DNA of 64,000 bases from Whitmania pigra (taxonomy: Eukaryota; Annelida; Clitellata; Hirudinida; Haemopidae): assembly GCA_021613335.1 (NCBI GenBank), contig JAJTWR010000380.1, positions 152,501 through 216,500 on the forward strand, written 5' to 3'. Shown here piece by piece: positions 24,665 through 58,179 of this stretch (within the stretch, counting starts at the first letter, position 1; each line of letters starts with the position of its first letter). Made by a program: the position numbers and the translations under genes. The notes under the pieces are model-generated. The model was not told the DNA's origin. It saw only the letters and a list, made by a program, of their open reading frames with translations, and searched no databases.

Positions 24665-24922
24665 CTGGGAGTTGATGACAGGGAACAAATGCCCATAGTC
24701 CCATCTGTATTTACAAAATTTTTTGATTGTCCATTAACAAATTGGCAAAACATTTTTGCTACAAAATTTCTGTTAGTGGCCCTGAGAACACGGTGTCTTC
24801 ACATGAATACTCATTTACAGTTTTATTAAATGGATTTCACCGAGAGTTTTCATCATTTTCTTCATTTTTGAAGTAATATCAATTAAATTTATTTGAGTAA
24901 GATCAGCCTCAATTCGGTCAAA

Positions 24923-25013
24923 ATCCCCGCCAGGAATCGAACACTGTGCCATAGAACAACCAGGTTCCTAGCGGTCGGACGTTCAGACGCTTTAACCGTT
25001 CAGCCAACCACCA
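24923..25013 (-). pseudogene. Degenerate type-II tRNA-like sequence
   Basis: On the minus strand it has an A-box-like TGGCTGAACGGTTAA, a long variable region and a B-box-like GTGTTCGATTCC. The T stem and acceptor stem do not pair, so it is a relic or a tRNA-derived SINE head. It recurs in units 2 and 3. Confidence 0.55.
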
Positions 25014-25051
25014 AACAGTAACGTATCAACTAATTTCAACATTTATGTAAT

Positions 25052-25258
25052 ATACTGTAATTGTAACTTCATTTACATAGCGATATATGCATAGTGTCAG
25101 AGGTGCTTCTTGTAACCATTTATATAGCGCTCCTTTCTAAGGGCGCTTGTGGCAGTGCAGGCTGGGTTTCGAACACGATACATTACGGCTGTTGCCATTA
25201 CCGCCGTATGCAGGCACGTAACCCATAGGGCTAACCTGCACGCCCCGATTGATTGTCC
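25052..25258. mobile_element. SINE-like insertion in array unit 1
   Basis: About 200 bp present only in unit 1; units 2 and 3 are continuous across the site. On the minus strand it carries GGTTAGCCCTATGGGTTACG and GTGTTCGAAACCC, resembling tRNA promoter boxes. The other end has ATTTATATAGCGCT, also found near 47941. Confidence 0.5.
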
Positions 25259-25427
25259 GATTGCAATTATGTATTTCATTGTGATATTCCAGAGTTTTAT
25301 ATATTCTCATATAATTTATCTATAACATTGTGAGTATTGTCGTTATGAATTTATTTTCAAAGCATTTTGCTAAAATAAGGATTTATGAATAAAATCTGAA
25401 GGTAAGTTATAACGAACAAAATTCTGC

Positions 25428-25510
25428 TACCAGGAGTGGGGTTCGAACCCACGAGGACATATGTCCATTGGATCTTAAGTCCAACGCCTTAACCACTCGG
25501 CCATCCTGGT
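25428..25510 (-). tRNA. tRNA-Leu (anticodon UAA)
   Basis: 83 nt. The acceptor ACCAGGA pairs with TCCTGGT. The D arm is GCCGAGTGGTTAAGGC. The anticodon stem TTGGA/TCCAA encloses the loop CTTAAGA (anticodon TAA). A long variable arm follows, then the T arm GTGGG-TTCGAAC-CCCAC. No intron. Stems are intact, so it should be functional. Confidence 0.96.
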
Positions 25511-25925
25511 TGTAATGCCATGATGCGATGCATTTTTCGTTGATGCAACAGATAAAAAACAGACATTTTTTTTAAATTTTGTACATTCACGACGATATTA
25601 ATAAACATATCCAGGACCGCTGGGAATTGATGGCAGGCAACAAGTGCCCATAGTCCTATCTGGATTTACAAACTTTTTTGCTTGTCCATTAACAAATTGA
25701 CATAACATTTTTGCTAAAAAATTTTTGTTTGTGGTCCTGAGAACACGGTGCCTTCACATGAATACTCATTTACAGTTTTATTAAATGGATTTCGCCGAGA
25801 GTTTTCATCATTTTCTTCACTTTTGATGCCTCTAATAGTTTGGAATGTTTTTTAATAAACTTGACATTTTTGAAGTAATATCAATTTAATTTATTTGAGT
25901 AAGATCAGCCTGAATTCAGTCAAAA

Positions 25926-26013
25926 CCCCCTCCAGGAATCGAATACTGTGCCAGAGAACAACCGGGTTCTTAGCGGTCGGATGTTCAGACGCCTTAACCG
26001 TTCAGCCAACCAC
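25926..26013 (-). pseudogene. Degenerate type-II tRNA-like sequence
   Basis: Unit 2 copy of the relic at 24923. The B-box-like part reads GTATTCGATTCC. Confidence 0.5.
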
Positions 26014-26227
26014 CAAGCAGTAACGTATTAACTAATTTCAACATCTATGTCCGTTTGCAACTCAAATTATGTATTTCATTGTAATTTTCCAGAGTTTTAT
26101 ATATTCTCATATAATTTATATATAACATTGTGGGTATTGTCATTATGAATTTATTTTCAAAGCGTTTTGCTAAAATCCGGATTTATGACTAAAATCTGAC
26201 GGTAAGTTATAACGAACAAAAACCTAC

Positions 26228-26310
26228 TACCAGAAGTGGGGTTCGAACCCACGAGGACATATGTCCATTGGATCTTAAGTCCAACGCCTTAACCACTCGG
26301 CCATCCTGGT
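26228..26310 (-). tRNA. tRNA-Leu (anticodon UAA)
   Basis: Identical in body to the copy at 25428. One acceptor base differs (TTCTGGT), turning a G-C pair into a G-U wobble, which is still compatible with function. Confidence 0.94.
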
Positions 26311-26586
26311 TGTAATGCCGTGATGCGAAGCATTTTTCGTTGATGTAACAGATAAAGAACAGACTTTTTATTTTAATTTTGTACATTCATGACGATATTA
26401 ATAAACATATCCAAGACCGCTGGGAGTTGATGACAGGCAACAAGTGCCCATAGTTCTATCTGGATTCGCAAACTTTTTTGCTTGTCCATTAACAAATTGA
26501 CATAACATTTTTGCTACAAAATTTCTGTTTGTGGCCCTAAGCGCATGGTGCCTTCACATGAGTACTCATTTACAGTTTTGTTAAAT

Positions 26587-28612
26587 CAGGGGTTCCCAAC
26601 CTGGGAGCCAGGGCTCCCTAGGGGAGCCGTGAAGTACTTTTCAAAAATCAGCATAAAAAATTTTCAAAATTATTTTTAAACTAACTTTCTAAAAAATCCG
26701 AGAATAATATTTATGCACAAGTAACGAGTATGGGTTTACATGTGTCACCGAGCGTGATGGTATTGAGAAGCCTCAATGCTTCATATGCGGGAAAGTTCTC
26801 AGTGCTGAAAGCATGAGGCCATCAAAGCTTAAGGAACACCAGAGGCTTCATCCTGACAGTCTCAAGGATGGTCGGAAACAGAAGAGGGCTCGGTTCCAAT
26901 TATCAGTCCCTCTGCCAAGTCTTGGATTTGCTCAGACCCAGAAACCTTACATGGTGACCTACCTCATAGCAAAAGGCAAGAAGCCTCACACAATTGGAGA
27001 GACCTTAATCAAGCCACGTGCACTGGAGATGGTCAAGTTAGTGTGTGGAGAGAAGGAGAGAAAGGAGATTGACAAGATTCCCCTCTTCAATAATGTCATC
27101 CAGTCACGAATCCCTTACATGTCTCTTGATATCCTTCAACAAGTGATCTCAGAGATGAAGGCCAGTTCTTACTCATTCAGCCTGCAATTGGATAAGACTA
27201 CCGATGTTTTTCAGTGCAGCCAACTTCTGGTGTTTGTGAGATATGTGTGTGATAGATCAATCAAAGAAGAATTTATTTTCTGCCATCCAATTCTCATCAT
27301 AACAAAAGCTCAGGATGTCTTGCATGTTTTCGTAGACTTCTTTATAGAACAGGACTTTGATTACTGGAGAATGAAGCTCAGCTCAATTTGCTTTGATGGA
27401 GTACCAGCAATGCTCGGAAACAAATCCGATTTTGCAGCTTTGGTCAGAGCATAGGCACCTCATGTGACTGTCACTCATTTCATGCTCCGTCGATATGCCC
27501 TTGCAGCAAAGACTCTTCCAAATGGATCGAAAGAGGTGATGTCAACAGCAGTAAAGGTGGTGAACTACATCCGTGCAAGAGCAACAAACCACAGACTGTT
27601 CAAGGAACTCTGCAAGGAGGTTGGTGCTCTTTTTGAAGTCTTGCTCATTCATAATGACGTCAGGTGGATGTCCAGAGGGCAGATTTTCAGCCGACTAATG
27701 GAACTGCAGATTGAGGTGTCCATGTTCTTACAAGAGAAACAGAGTGACCTTGAAAGTATATTTTTCTGCCAGAATTCAGCCTATATGCACTGGCATATTT
27801 GGCTGACATTTTCAACCATTTAAATGAGCTTAACACTAAGATTCAGGGTCCTAACATGACTGTTATTGATTCTGGTGAGAAACTAGGCTCATTTCTGGAG
27901 AAGCTGCCCCTGTGGATCGGAAGAGTGGAGAATAGCAACTTTGCCAATTTTCCAAGATTAGAAGAGTCTCTGCAACCCAGTCCGGATGCAGCTGGCACCA
28001 TACTAGCTTCTCTTAAAGGCGACATTTTGGCTCACCTAGGAAATCTGATGGCATAATTTCATGACTACTTTATTACGAAAGAGTTGCAGCCCCATGATGC
28101 CTGGGTCAGGAATCCATTTTTGGTCAATTTAGAAAGTGTGGATGATCAGGACTTGGCCAAAGATGATCTCATTGCTCTGAAGGGTTGCTAAAGAGGGAGT
28201 TTCAGGTCAAGAGTTTGGCTGATTATGAGTTTTGGTGCTCCATGATGATACTATACCCAGTTCTAGCCAAAAGTGCCATGACATCCATCATTCCTTTTGT
28301 GACAACCTATCTTTGTGAAGCTGGATTTTCAACCCTGCTGACAATCAAAACAAAATCGCGAAACAAGCTTGATGCAAAGGATGACATGAGAATGGCCCTG
28401 TCAAAATCAAAGCCCAGATTCCATCTACTTGTGAACAAGAAGCAGGAGCAATCTTCGCATTAAAAATTTGCTTTAAAAATACATTGTATGGTTCTTTTTG
28501 ACAGTAAATTATTGTTCATTACTTTTTTTCTGGAAAAAGTTTGATAGGGGGGGCCATAAACCACATTTTGTCCTCTAGGGAACCGTGGGCACAAAAAAGT
28601 TGGGAACCCCTA
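26587..28612. mobile_element. hAT transposon (ZBED/SCAND3-like), 2026 bp
   Basis: The ends are CAGGGGTTCCCAACCTGG and, inverted, TAGGGGTTCCCAACTTTTTT. They are flanked by an exact 8-bp duplication TGTTAAAT (26579-26586 and 28613-28620). Units 1 and 2 of the tandem array show the empty site (attaaatggatt). Confidence 0.92.
26770..28463 (+). pseudogene. Broken hAT transposase with BED zinc finger
   Basis: It starts with a BED finger (QCFICGKVL...KLKEHQRLHP) near 26775-26850 and continues through the catalytic region (SFSLQLDKTTDV; CFDGVPAML). It ends in the dimerisation part (TYLCEAGFSTLLTIKTKSRN) near 28300-28370. An in-frame TAG at 27452, a frameshift near 27800 and a stop plus frameshift near 28055-28185 inactivate it. 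Family: the hAT lineage that includes the domesticated ZBED5/SCAND3/FAM200 proteins. Confidence 0.88.
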
Positions 28613-28757
28613 TGTTAAATGGATTACGCCGAGAGTTTACATCATTTTCTTCACTTTTTGATGCCTCTATAGTTTGGGATGTTTTTAACAAACTTGACAT
28701 TTTTGAAGTAATATCAATTAAATTTATGTCAGTAAAATCAGCCTCAATTCGGTCAAA

Positions 28758-28848
28758 ACCCCCTCCAGGAATCGAACACTGTGCCAGAGAACAATCGGGT
28801 TCTTAGCGGTCGGATGTTCAGACGCCTTAACCGTTCAGCCAACCACCA
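28758..28848 (-). pseudogene. Degenerate type-II tRNA-like sequence
   Basis: Unit 3 copy of the relic at 24923. Confidence 0.5.
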
Positions 28849-29060
28849 AGCAGTAACGTATTAACTAATTTCAACATCTATGTCCGTTTGCAACTCAAAT
28901 TATGTATTTCATTGTAATTTTCCAGAGTTTTATATATTCTCATATAATTTATCTATAACATTGTGGGTATTGTCATTATGAATTTATTTTCAAAGCATTT
29001 TGCTAAAATCCGGATTTATGACTAAAATCTGACGGTAAGTTATAACGAACAAAAACCTAC

Positions 29061-29143
29061 TACCAGAAGTGGGGTTCGAACCCACGAGGACATATGTCCA
29101 TTGGATCTTAAGTCCAACGCCTTAACCACTCGGCCATCCTGGT
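29061..29143 (-). tRNA. tRNA-Leu (anticodon UAA)
   Basis: Same sequence as the copy at 26228, including the G-U acceptor pair. Confidence 0.94.
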
Positions 29144-29300
29144 TGTAATGCCGTGATGCGAAGCATTTTTCGTTGATGTAACAGATAAAGAACAGACTTT
29201 TTATTTTAATTTTGTACATTCACGACGATATTAATAAACATATCCAGGATCACTGGGAGTTGATGACAGTAGATGAGTGCCCATAGTCCCATTTGGACTC

Positions 29301-30760
29301 TCTCAAAAGCTTTTGCAACTAATATCTGATGATATTAATCCATGAAAAGAGATTTTATGATAACTTGGTTTCAGATATAGAATAGACTTTCGCACTTTAA
29401 AAAAATTGTCTAATTTTCTTATACGTCTTATATGTCTTTACGACATTCCCTGGCTACTAAAGGTGGTAAAATTAGCCGAGGCCGGGATTCCCGGTCGATT
29501 CCTACTGTCAAATCTGTAAGCCTTGAATTGCTCATCGATGATCGAAGGTACTTCTTTTATTAACTTAAGTTTGGAGAAAGAGCGCTCTAATCTGGCAACA
29601 CTAATTGCTTGGATTGCGCATCAACATCATTACAACAACATTAACATTAACAATTAACATTAGGGGCAAAATCTCTGTTTGAAGCTCAAAATTTAAAATG
29701 GGCCATCGATTTTATTTGAAGCTTCCACAAAATACTTCAGTCTCTTACTTTCGGCAAAGAACTCTTTTTTCTCTATGTTTTACATCATCTACGCCAATTA
29801 CAATTATCATCAAGCGGATTTGACGGTCTGAGAAAAGTGTGTCTGTTTGCAAGATCATGAACTTGCTGAAATCTGACTCCTCAACGGACACAGTAAAAAG
29901 AGGAGAAGAAATGAACGTTTTTTTTCTATTTTTATTTTTTGCTCTCCTTTCAAAATGACGCCCCTTGGCACTTGCCGCCCCTGCCGCACCCCTTGGCACG
30001 CCAATGTTGGTTTGCAAAAGACCTTAAATGCCGGCTGATGAAAAGGGCTTATTTTTGGGGTTGGGCTTATATTACGAGCATCTTGAAAAATCTTGCTAGG
30101 GCTTATTTTCTGGGACACATTACTATCATTCAGATAAGTCATGTTCTTTGTATTTTGTTTTATATTTTTTCGGTTATCGTCAGCTTTGGTTTACAAACTC
30201 ATCACTCAGTTGTATGACGACGAGTGCTTCATTACAAAATGTAGCTCGCGGAAGTAACAGATGTCACGCAAAAATTTGGTCCATTTTCCTATCTGCAAAA
30301 AGCTCAAAAAACCTGTTAATACTGAGTTTGCAATGAATATGTAATACACGCTTTATAGTTCACAAATACAATGGTTCGATTATAATCGACGGTGAAAATG
30401 TAGGTGTTGTGACGTTGCAGACATGTTTAGTACAAAAGGAGTGGACAGTGGTTGCTCGGGGCCGCTTAAACAGGTAGTTAGAGTTAGTGAGTTGATTACA
30501 TGGTGGTGTGTTTCGAGTTGCTGAGGAATTTTCTTATAGTACGTTTTAGTTAACAGTTGTCGCGATAATTTTTTATTTATTTTTTTATTTATTTTTTTAT
30601 TTATTTCATTTGTTTTCGAAATAAAGCTCTGTTTTCCATTAAAGTTGAGTCTGATACAAAAGACCTAAAAGTGTAGAACACGATATATTATTGATTCTTT
30701 GTTATGTGAACATCTTTTCGCTTTTAAAGATTTGTTTGATATCGCCGAGTTTAGCGGAAT
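29301..30760. other. Intergenic repeat debris
   Basis: No gene recognised. Near 30046-30118, AGGGCTTATTTTTGGGGTTGGGC...CTAGGGCTTATTTTCTGGG resembles a dispersed DNA-transposon repeat. Around 30400-30660 a stretch with AATAAAGCTCTGTTTT could be a solo LTR. Neither is certain. Confidence 0.4.
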
Positions 30761-30763
30761 TTT

Positions 30764-31137
30764 TTGGCAACAATACAGTTGCTGATTCATAGTCGTATCA
30801 CCTTCAAAATCGCCCCCATGACACATCCAACTCTAGCGACATCCACCCCAAATTATCTCCATCACCCAATAGATCGCCGCCAAACACCTGCTCATCGTCA
30901 ACCACTCAATTTCACCAACCGGTACATAGATCATCCCTCCCAAACAGAGGTTTCTCTTATGCTTCTCCAGCTGCCTGGAACAGACTCCCTCCCACCGTCA
31001 GAGCCCAACCATTCCTGGAGCTCTTCAAGCGTCACCTGAAGACTCACCTCTTTAGGACTTATGGGACAGAAAAGACACAAGGTGCCTCTAACGTGCACAT
31101 GGCGCTTTATAAATTAATTATTCTTATTATTATTATT
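30764..31137 (+). mobile_element. LINE 3' end with reverse-transcriptase C-terminus and ATT tail
   Basis: The translation, with one frameshift near 30945, gives SRITFKIAPMTHPTL...YLHHPI, then GFSYASPAAWNRLPPTV and FLELFKRHLKTHLFRTYG: the C-terminal part of a non-LTR retrotransposon ORF2. It is followed by CACATGGCGCTTTATAAAT and an ATT-type tail. It is 5'-truncated and inactive. The microsatellite tail suggests an L2/CR1-like lineage (inference). Confidence 0.8.
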
Positions 31138-31592
31138 AATTTATTCGTCATTCGGAAAGACGAGCTTTCTGCCTGTTACTGCGCCAATATGACCATGCCA
31201 TGTTGCAAGCAGGCATAGTTTCTCTTCAACGCGTTCACAAGAACCTAACAACAAACTCCATTCATCAACAACAACAACGAGGTGAATTTGTCAGTCTCGA
31301 CTTGATAAAAGATAGCGGAGACGTGCTCACTGATACGACACCTGAGGATCTGAATGAAACTACTTTTTCTGTGCCGTTTAAAAGTTAAAAGTAGTTCGAC
31401 ATCCGTCCAATCAGGTTCAAGCGTCGTAAATATCACGGTTACAAACCAAGTAGCTAACAGTAACTCGTCGTATACTGCTGACGATTGAAACATCAACCAA
31501 GAATTGTAATGCGGCGCTAGATAATTTTGAGACCAAACAAAAACAAAATACCATTTTTTTCTCATTATCATTCAGCAACATTCCACATAATC
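31138..31592 (+). pseudogene. Partial copy of the last exon of the 372-13136 receptor gene
   Basis: Aligns with about 12668-13220: TTTATTCGTCATTCGGAAAG, the CAGGCAT(C/A)GTTTCTCTTCAAC region and the GTCGTAAATATCACGG stretch, and then beyond the stop into the 3'UTR. It lacks blocks of about 90 and 18 bp near its start and has an altered segment near 31375-31390 that causes a stop. All of it derives from one exon, so it cannot be said whether it came through DNA or RNA. Confidence 0.85.
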
Positions 31593-31931
31593 TGTAAGAG
31601 TACAAATACAGTATGTGTTAATATATTAATTGTTTAACAAGTTGGCGGGTAATATTAATCGGCAAATATTGAATTAAATTTATTGCATTAACATCATCAA
31701 CAAAAGTAATTACTACAATTATCGCAATTCATTCAATAATTCTTCTGTATTTAGTTGAAAAAATTTCGACAACGTTGAGGATTATTTCTAAATAAATTAA
31801 TAAATAATCTAATTTTACATAAGTTGATTGCAATCATCTCCGGCTAATCATCATAACGACATGTTAGGTGGTGAACATTAATCACTGAGCTAATATTAAC
31901 TTGTAAACAATCATAGTATTCAGTCTACAGA

Positions 31932-53600
<21,669 letters not shown>

Positions 53601-53614
53601 GCACGTAACCATGT

Positions 53615-54050
<436 letters not shown>

Positions 54051-57000
54051 TGATGATGAAAACGATATTGACGATGAAAATGGTGATTGCAATGACGGTT
54101 ATGGTGATGCTGATGATGATGCTGAAGTAAATGACATGGAAAGATAGAGACATTGGCGGTGCTAATGATAATGATGAATCGATAGTTTTCAAGATTAGAG
54201 GAGATCATTCAAGACATTTGCAATTCCATTTTCTGAAACATGGCAAAGTTTCTTTAAAATTAATTTTGGTAAAAAAAATAATTTTTTTTAATAGCTGTAA
54301 CAAATGTAAATGTCGATACCGCCGAATTGATGGATCCATCGTCTCATAAAAATAATCAAAACAAAACAGGTCAGTGGAAAAACCCGTTCAAAATAAATAC
54401 AACTTTCACAATCCTTGAGGGATATACGGTTAGCTTTACTTCCTACTTCAGTCCACTTCACCAACCGCACCTACCACAGCCGCTGCTACCGCAAGAGCGA
54501 CCGTTGGAGCTTACGTGTCTAGAGTCCCGCTTAATTGAGTTGATTAATTCGGTCTCAGGTGTTGCCTCATCAAACCGAGTATGAAAATTGTTCGACGGAA
54601 TAATGGGTCAAAATAATGAGAGTGGCTATGATTATAATAACGATTATGATAATGGTAATGATAATCGTCATTAAAATTGGTACTGATTAAATTAATTCTT
54701 GGCTATTGGAGCAAGTGACAATGATAAGCTGTTCTCCGATGTTCAATTTAGGTGATCTGATTTGAGATCGAACAAAATGGTTTCGAAAGTGAATTGATGG
54801 ATTTCCAGGTTAACATGCCGTTCGGGAAAAGTTGTGCACTTAAACTTGAACTTAGAGTCCGATATTTGCAAGTTTAGAAATAGATTGTTCACTCGATCCT
54901 TGCCAATAAAGTTTTCACATGAACCGTCTTTATTTCTAAATTGAATGAATGAATTTGAAAATAAATGTTCGATCATTTCGATCGTTAGCAAATAAGTGAA
55001 TGAACGTATTACGTAACTGGAGTTAATGGGATGCTCTTATCTGACGTAAGGAAAGCATAAAAATTCCACTTCACGGTGAACGAAGGACGAACAGAAAAGG
55101 TGAAGAGAAGAAAGAGGCCAGTCTAAGATCAGAAGTCTGGAGCAACAAAAGGGATCCAGCCAGCCATAAGACAGTTTTAACCTCTAGGTTTCCAAGGCCA
55201 TTCCTCTTCCCTATCTCCAGGGAGGATTGCCCACGTGTACTTTCTCCTTCCGAGGCGAACAATTCATAAGTCAATTTTTCCATTGCATTCCGGATTGGCG
55301 TTGTCGTTGGCTGAAGAATGCGCTATAATAATTTCAGAAGGTCCCCTTGCTGACGGTGCTAAGCCTTATTTTCATGAACAACTGGCCGGCCTTGGATGGA
55401 TGGTGTAATCATTGTGAAGGATGGAGCTTAGGAAAGTCGATCGTAAATCAATCCACATTCAGAAAACTCTGCTAAAATCAAACTCGTCCTCCATATCATT
55501 TTTAACTCTATCCTTGTATCATCTCCTTCAGGCCATCCCAAAAAATGTCGGCGTGCGTAGTCGTGGTGGTCGAGTTTGAAGGGGAACGATAAAAAGTGTA
55601 TTTGAATGTCCAGAGATCTTTAAATCCTTCGAGGCACTTCAGACAACCTCAGGGATTCACGTGTGAGCGATGTGTCCAGTCAAAGACTTTGATATCTGAC
55701 GACAGTCGATCATGCGATGATCAAATTCGCCATCGTATAATTGGGCACGGGCTGACACGATAGTGAGTGCCTTAATTAGTACTTCGAAAAAATATATAAA
55801 AGTTCTACACTTTCATGTGTTTTGATTTTTAAATTTGGTTAATCTTTTTGAAGCAAAATGTTTTTTACTGGTCTTTATCTTGATCATCTCTAACGATTGC
55901 CTGCCACTGGAAAGCCGATAGGAAGCATTCTATCCTTCCCACGTTATTTCAAAGAATTTCAAAAGAAGTTTCTCATCTGGAGTTAATTTCCAACGTCACT
56001 TCAATCAGAGCCTTCGATACACCTTTAGTATGACCATTTAAATTAGCGAGTTTAGTGCATTTTTATATACTAATGACAAGCCAAATGATTATACAAAGAA
56101 CATCGATGTTTAAGATACCGTAAAAGATTCAAATGAACTTATAAGGACTTACAAGAATGCAAAACCGTGTGACGAATTAATCATTTCTTGTCACGATCGT
56201 GACGCCTTAATCAACATCGCGCTCTTGGTGAGAGCGGCAAAACCCTAATTTGGATCGATTTTCCGCGATTGCACCTGGTTCCAATCTGGATAATTGGACC
56301 CATACTCTAATAAGATCTTTACGATGACTTGCACTCGCATGTTCATGTCTTCCTACGAAAAAGGCCGAAGCATGCGTCATGGAAAATCATCAAAATGACA
56401 CAATGACAAAATCTCTCCTAACGAGATAGTTTCTTTTCAAATTTTTGCTTCATTACCAACAACGGATCCGAGCTTTCCCTTGTACCTATGCTAGTGAAGC
56501 TGAAAGAGAGACCTTCAGGGTAGTTTTATTAAGTCAAAAATTACAGGCTCTCAAACTGAAATGTTTCAAAATACCAATACTGAGCATACTAGACCGAGCA
56601 GAGGAAGAATTGATCGATAGGAACTAATGAATTCTCGGTGAAAAGGTTTCAATTTCAATGGAAATGCATGCAATAGGAATAAAACTTCTCGGAAAAGTCA
56701 ATTTGACGTCTCAATTCCAGATAAATCAAAGTCGATTAAATTTTCAAAGGACCTCAGAAGGGACCAAACACTAAAAATCCATCCAACCACAAAATGGTGG
56801 TTATTGAATCGCCCCTTAAAATAAAGTACTCCGACATAAACGCCTAGTTACAATTTAACAAATCAAGCACGAACAGAATCGTGTCCCAAAAGATGTGTGA
56901 CAAGTAAAAGAAAATTGACAAAAACTGTGCAAACGTCAATAAGCTCGTAATTAAGTCAAGGTTTGAAAGGCTAGGACCAGCAATTTGTCACTTCCTTGTG

Positions 57001-58179
57001 GTTTGATATTAGCCAAACATTGGCAGCTGTACTTGGTAGAATCAAGCAAACAAGGGCGAAAATTCTCTATGAAATCGCTTCGTCGTAAAGCATTATTCGA
57101 CGAATACTTTATACCCTCAGTTAAAAAGCCCAATAAATAATTTTTAAATTCTAATTAACAAAAAAGTCGGCCTGACGTTGCCTTAATTTTGGCTTATAAT
57201 TTTGTTTATCAGAAGACGCACATTATTGTTTAGAAAAGTGATGGATCGGATGGTCAGCACCTTGACAATATTAATTGTTTGTAGCAAATGATTGTTGTGT
57301 TTTTAAATAATTTACAGTTGAACTGAAGAATTTTAATCTAAAAAATTAATTATGCAATCCAGGGATCTCCACTAGTTTCTCACGCATTGCCATAAACTTT
57401 TTTTTCACTGCTTTTTTCTACTAATCAGCAAAGATCCTAATTATAACGGGAAAATTCATAATAAATTATGATCCTAATTATAATAAAAGAACATGATTTG
57501 ACGCCATGATGTCCCACTCCCAACACCACATTCTGCGGGGGCTAACCATTGACCACCATTTAAAGCAAACCCTCTCCGACTCGATAAACAACACATTTAT
57601 TTTCGTTAGAATCTCGACCTAAAAATCTAGGAAATATAAATCCAAATCGTAATCGTCCGTGCAAAGGAAAACCTCAAAGCAACATAACGCCAATCAACTA
57701 AATGACAGGCAGACAAGACGTCTAAGAAATCAGAATGAAACTGCCATGTTGAATAGTTATTAGATACATCATGAACACTCAGCCATTTAGAATTAAAATG
57801 CTTCTTCAGATGAGAGCAAATCCTTACTCTTTTACCTCACAATCTTTATGCTTCCCTCATCTCAATCATCACCAGTAGTCATACGAATTTTCAACTCTTT
57901 AATCTAAAAATAGCAAACGTCGTCAATACAAACAAAAGGTAAGTAAAGAAGAGAAATTAAATTAAATTTCCAGCAAATTGGCGAGCAATCGAAAGAGAAC
58001 TCTGATATGAAAATATTGGGAGAGAATGTCGAGCACGATGGCCGACGTAAAAATAATAAAATTAAAAAAACAAAAAAAGGATTCGAATCATCTAAATCGA
58101 CTTCGCCGTCACAGACCGACTCGTCGACGGATTCTTCGGCCAAAGAAACGTCGGGAACGAAGTTCCAAAGGACGGGGGT
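54051..58179. other. Intergenic, nothing recognised
   Basis: AT-rich. Short frames (54327-54584, 55071-55283, 56445-56627) have no motifs or splice support. Part near 58179 is presumably the 3'UTR of the ZRANB1-like gene; the first minus-strand AATAAA I noted there is at 57601-57596. Confidence 0.4.

Larger units (their letters stand above)
24083..29300. repeat. Tandem array of ~800-bp units carrying tRNA-Leu genes
   Basis: The phrase AATAAACATATCCAGGACCGC starts units at about 24084, 25600 and 26399, and a partial unit at 29232. Unit 2 is about 798 bp. Units 1 and 3 are longer only because mobile elements sit inside them. Each unit holds a type-II tRNA-like relic followed by a tRNA-Leu(UAA) on the minus strand. 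Confidence 0.88.
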
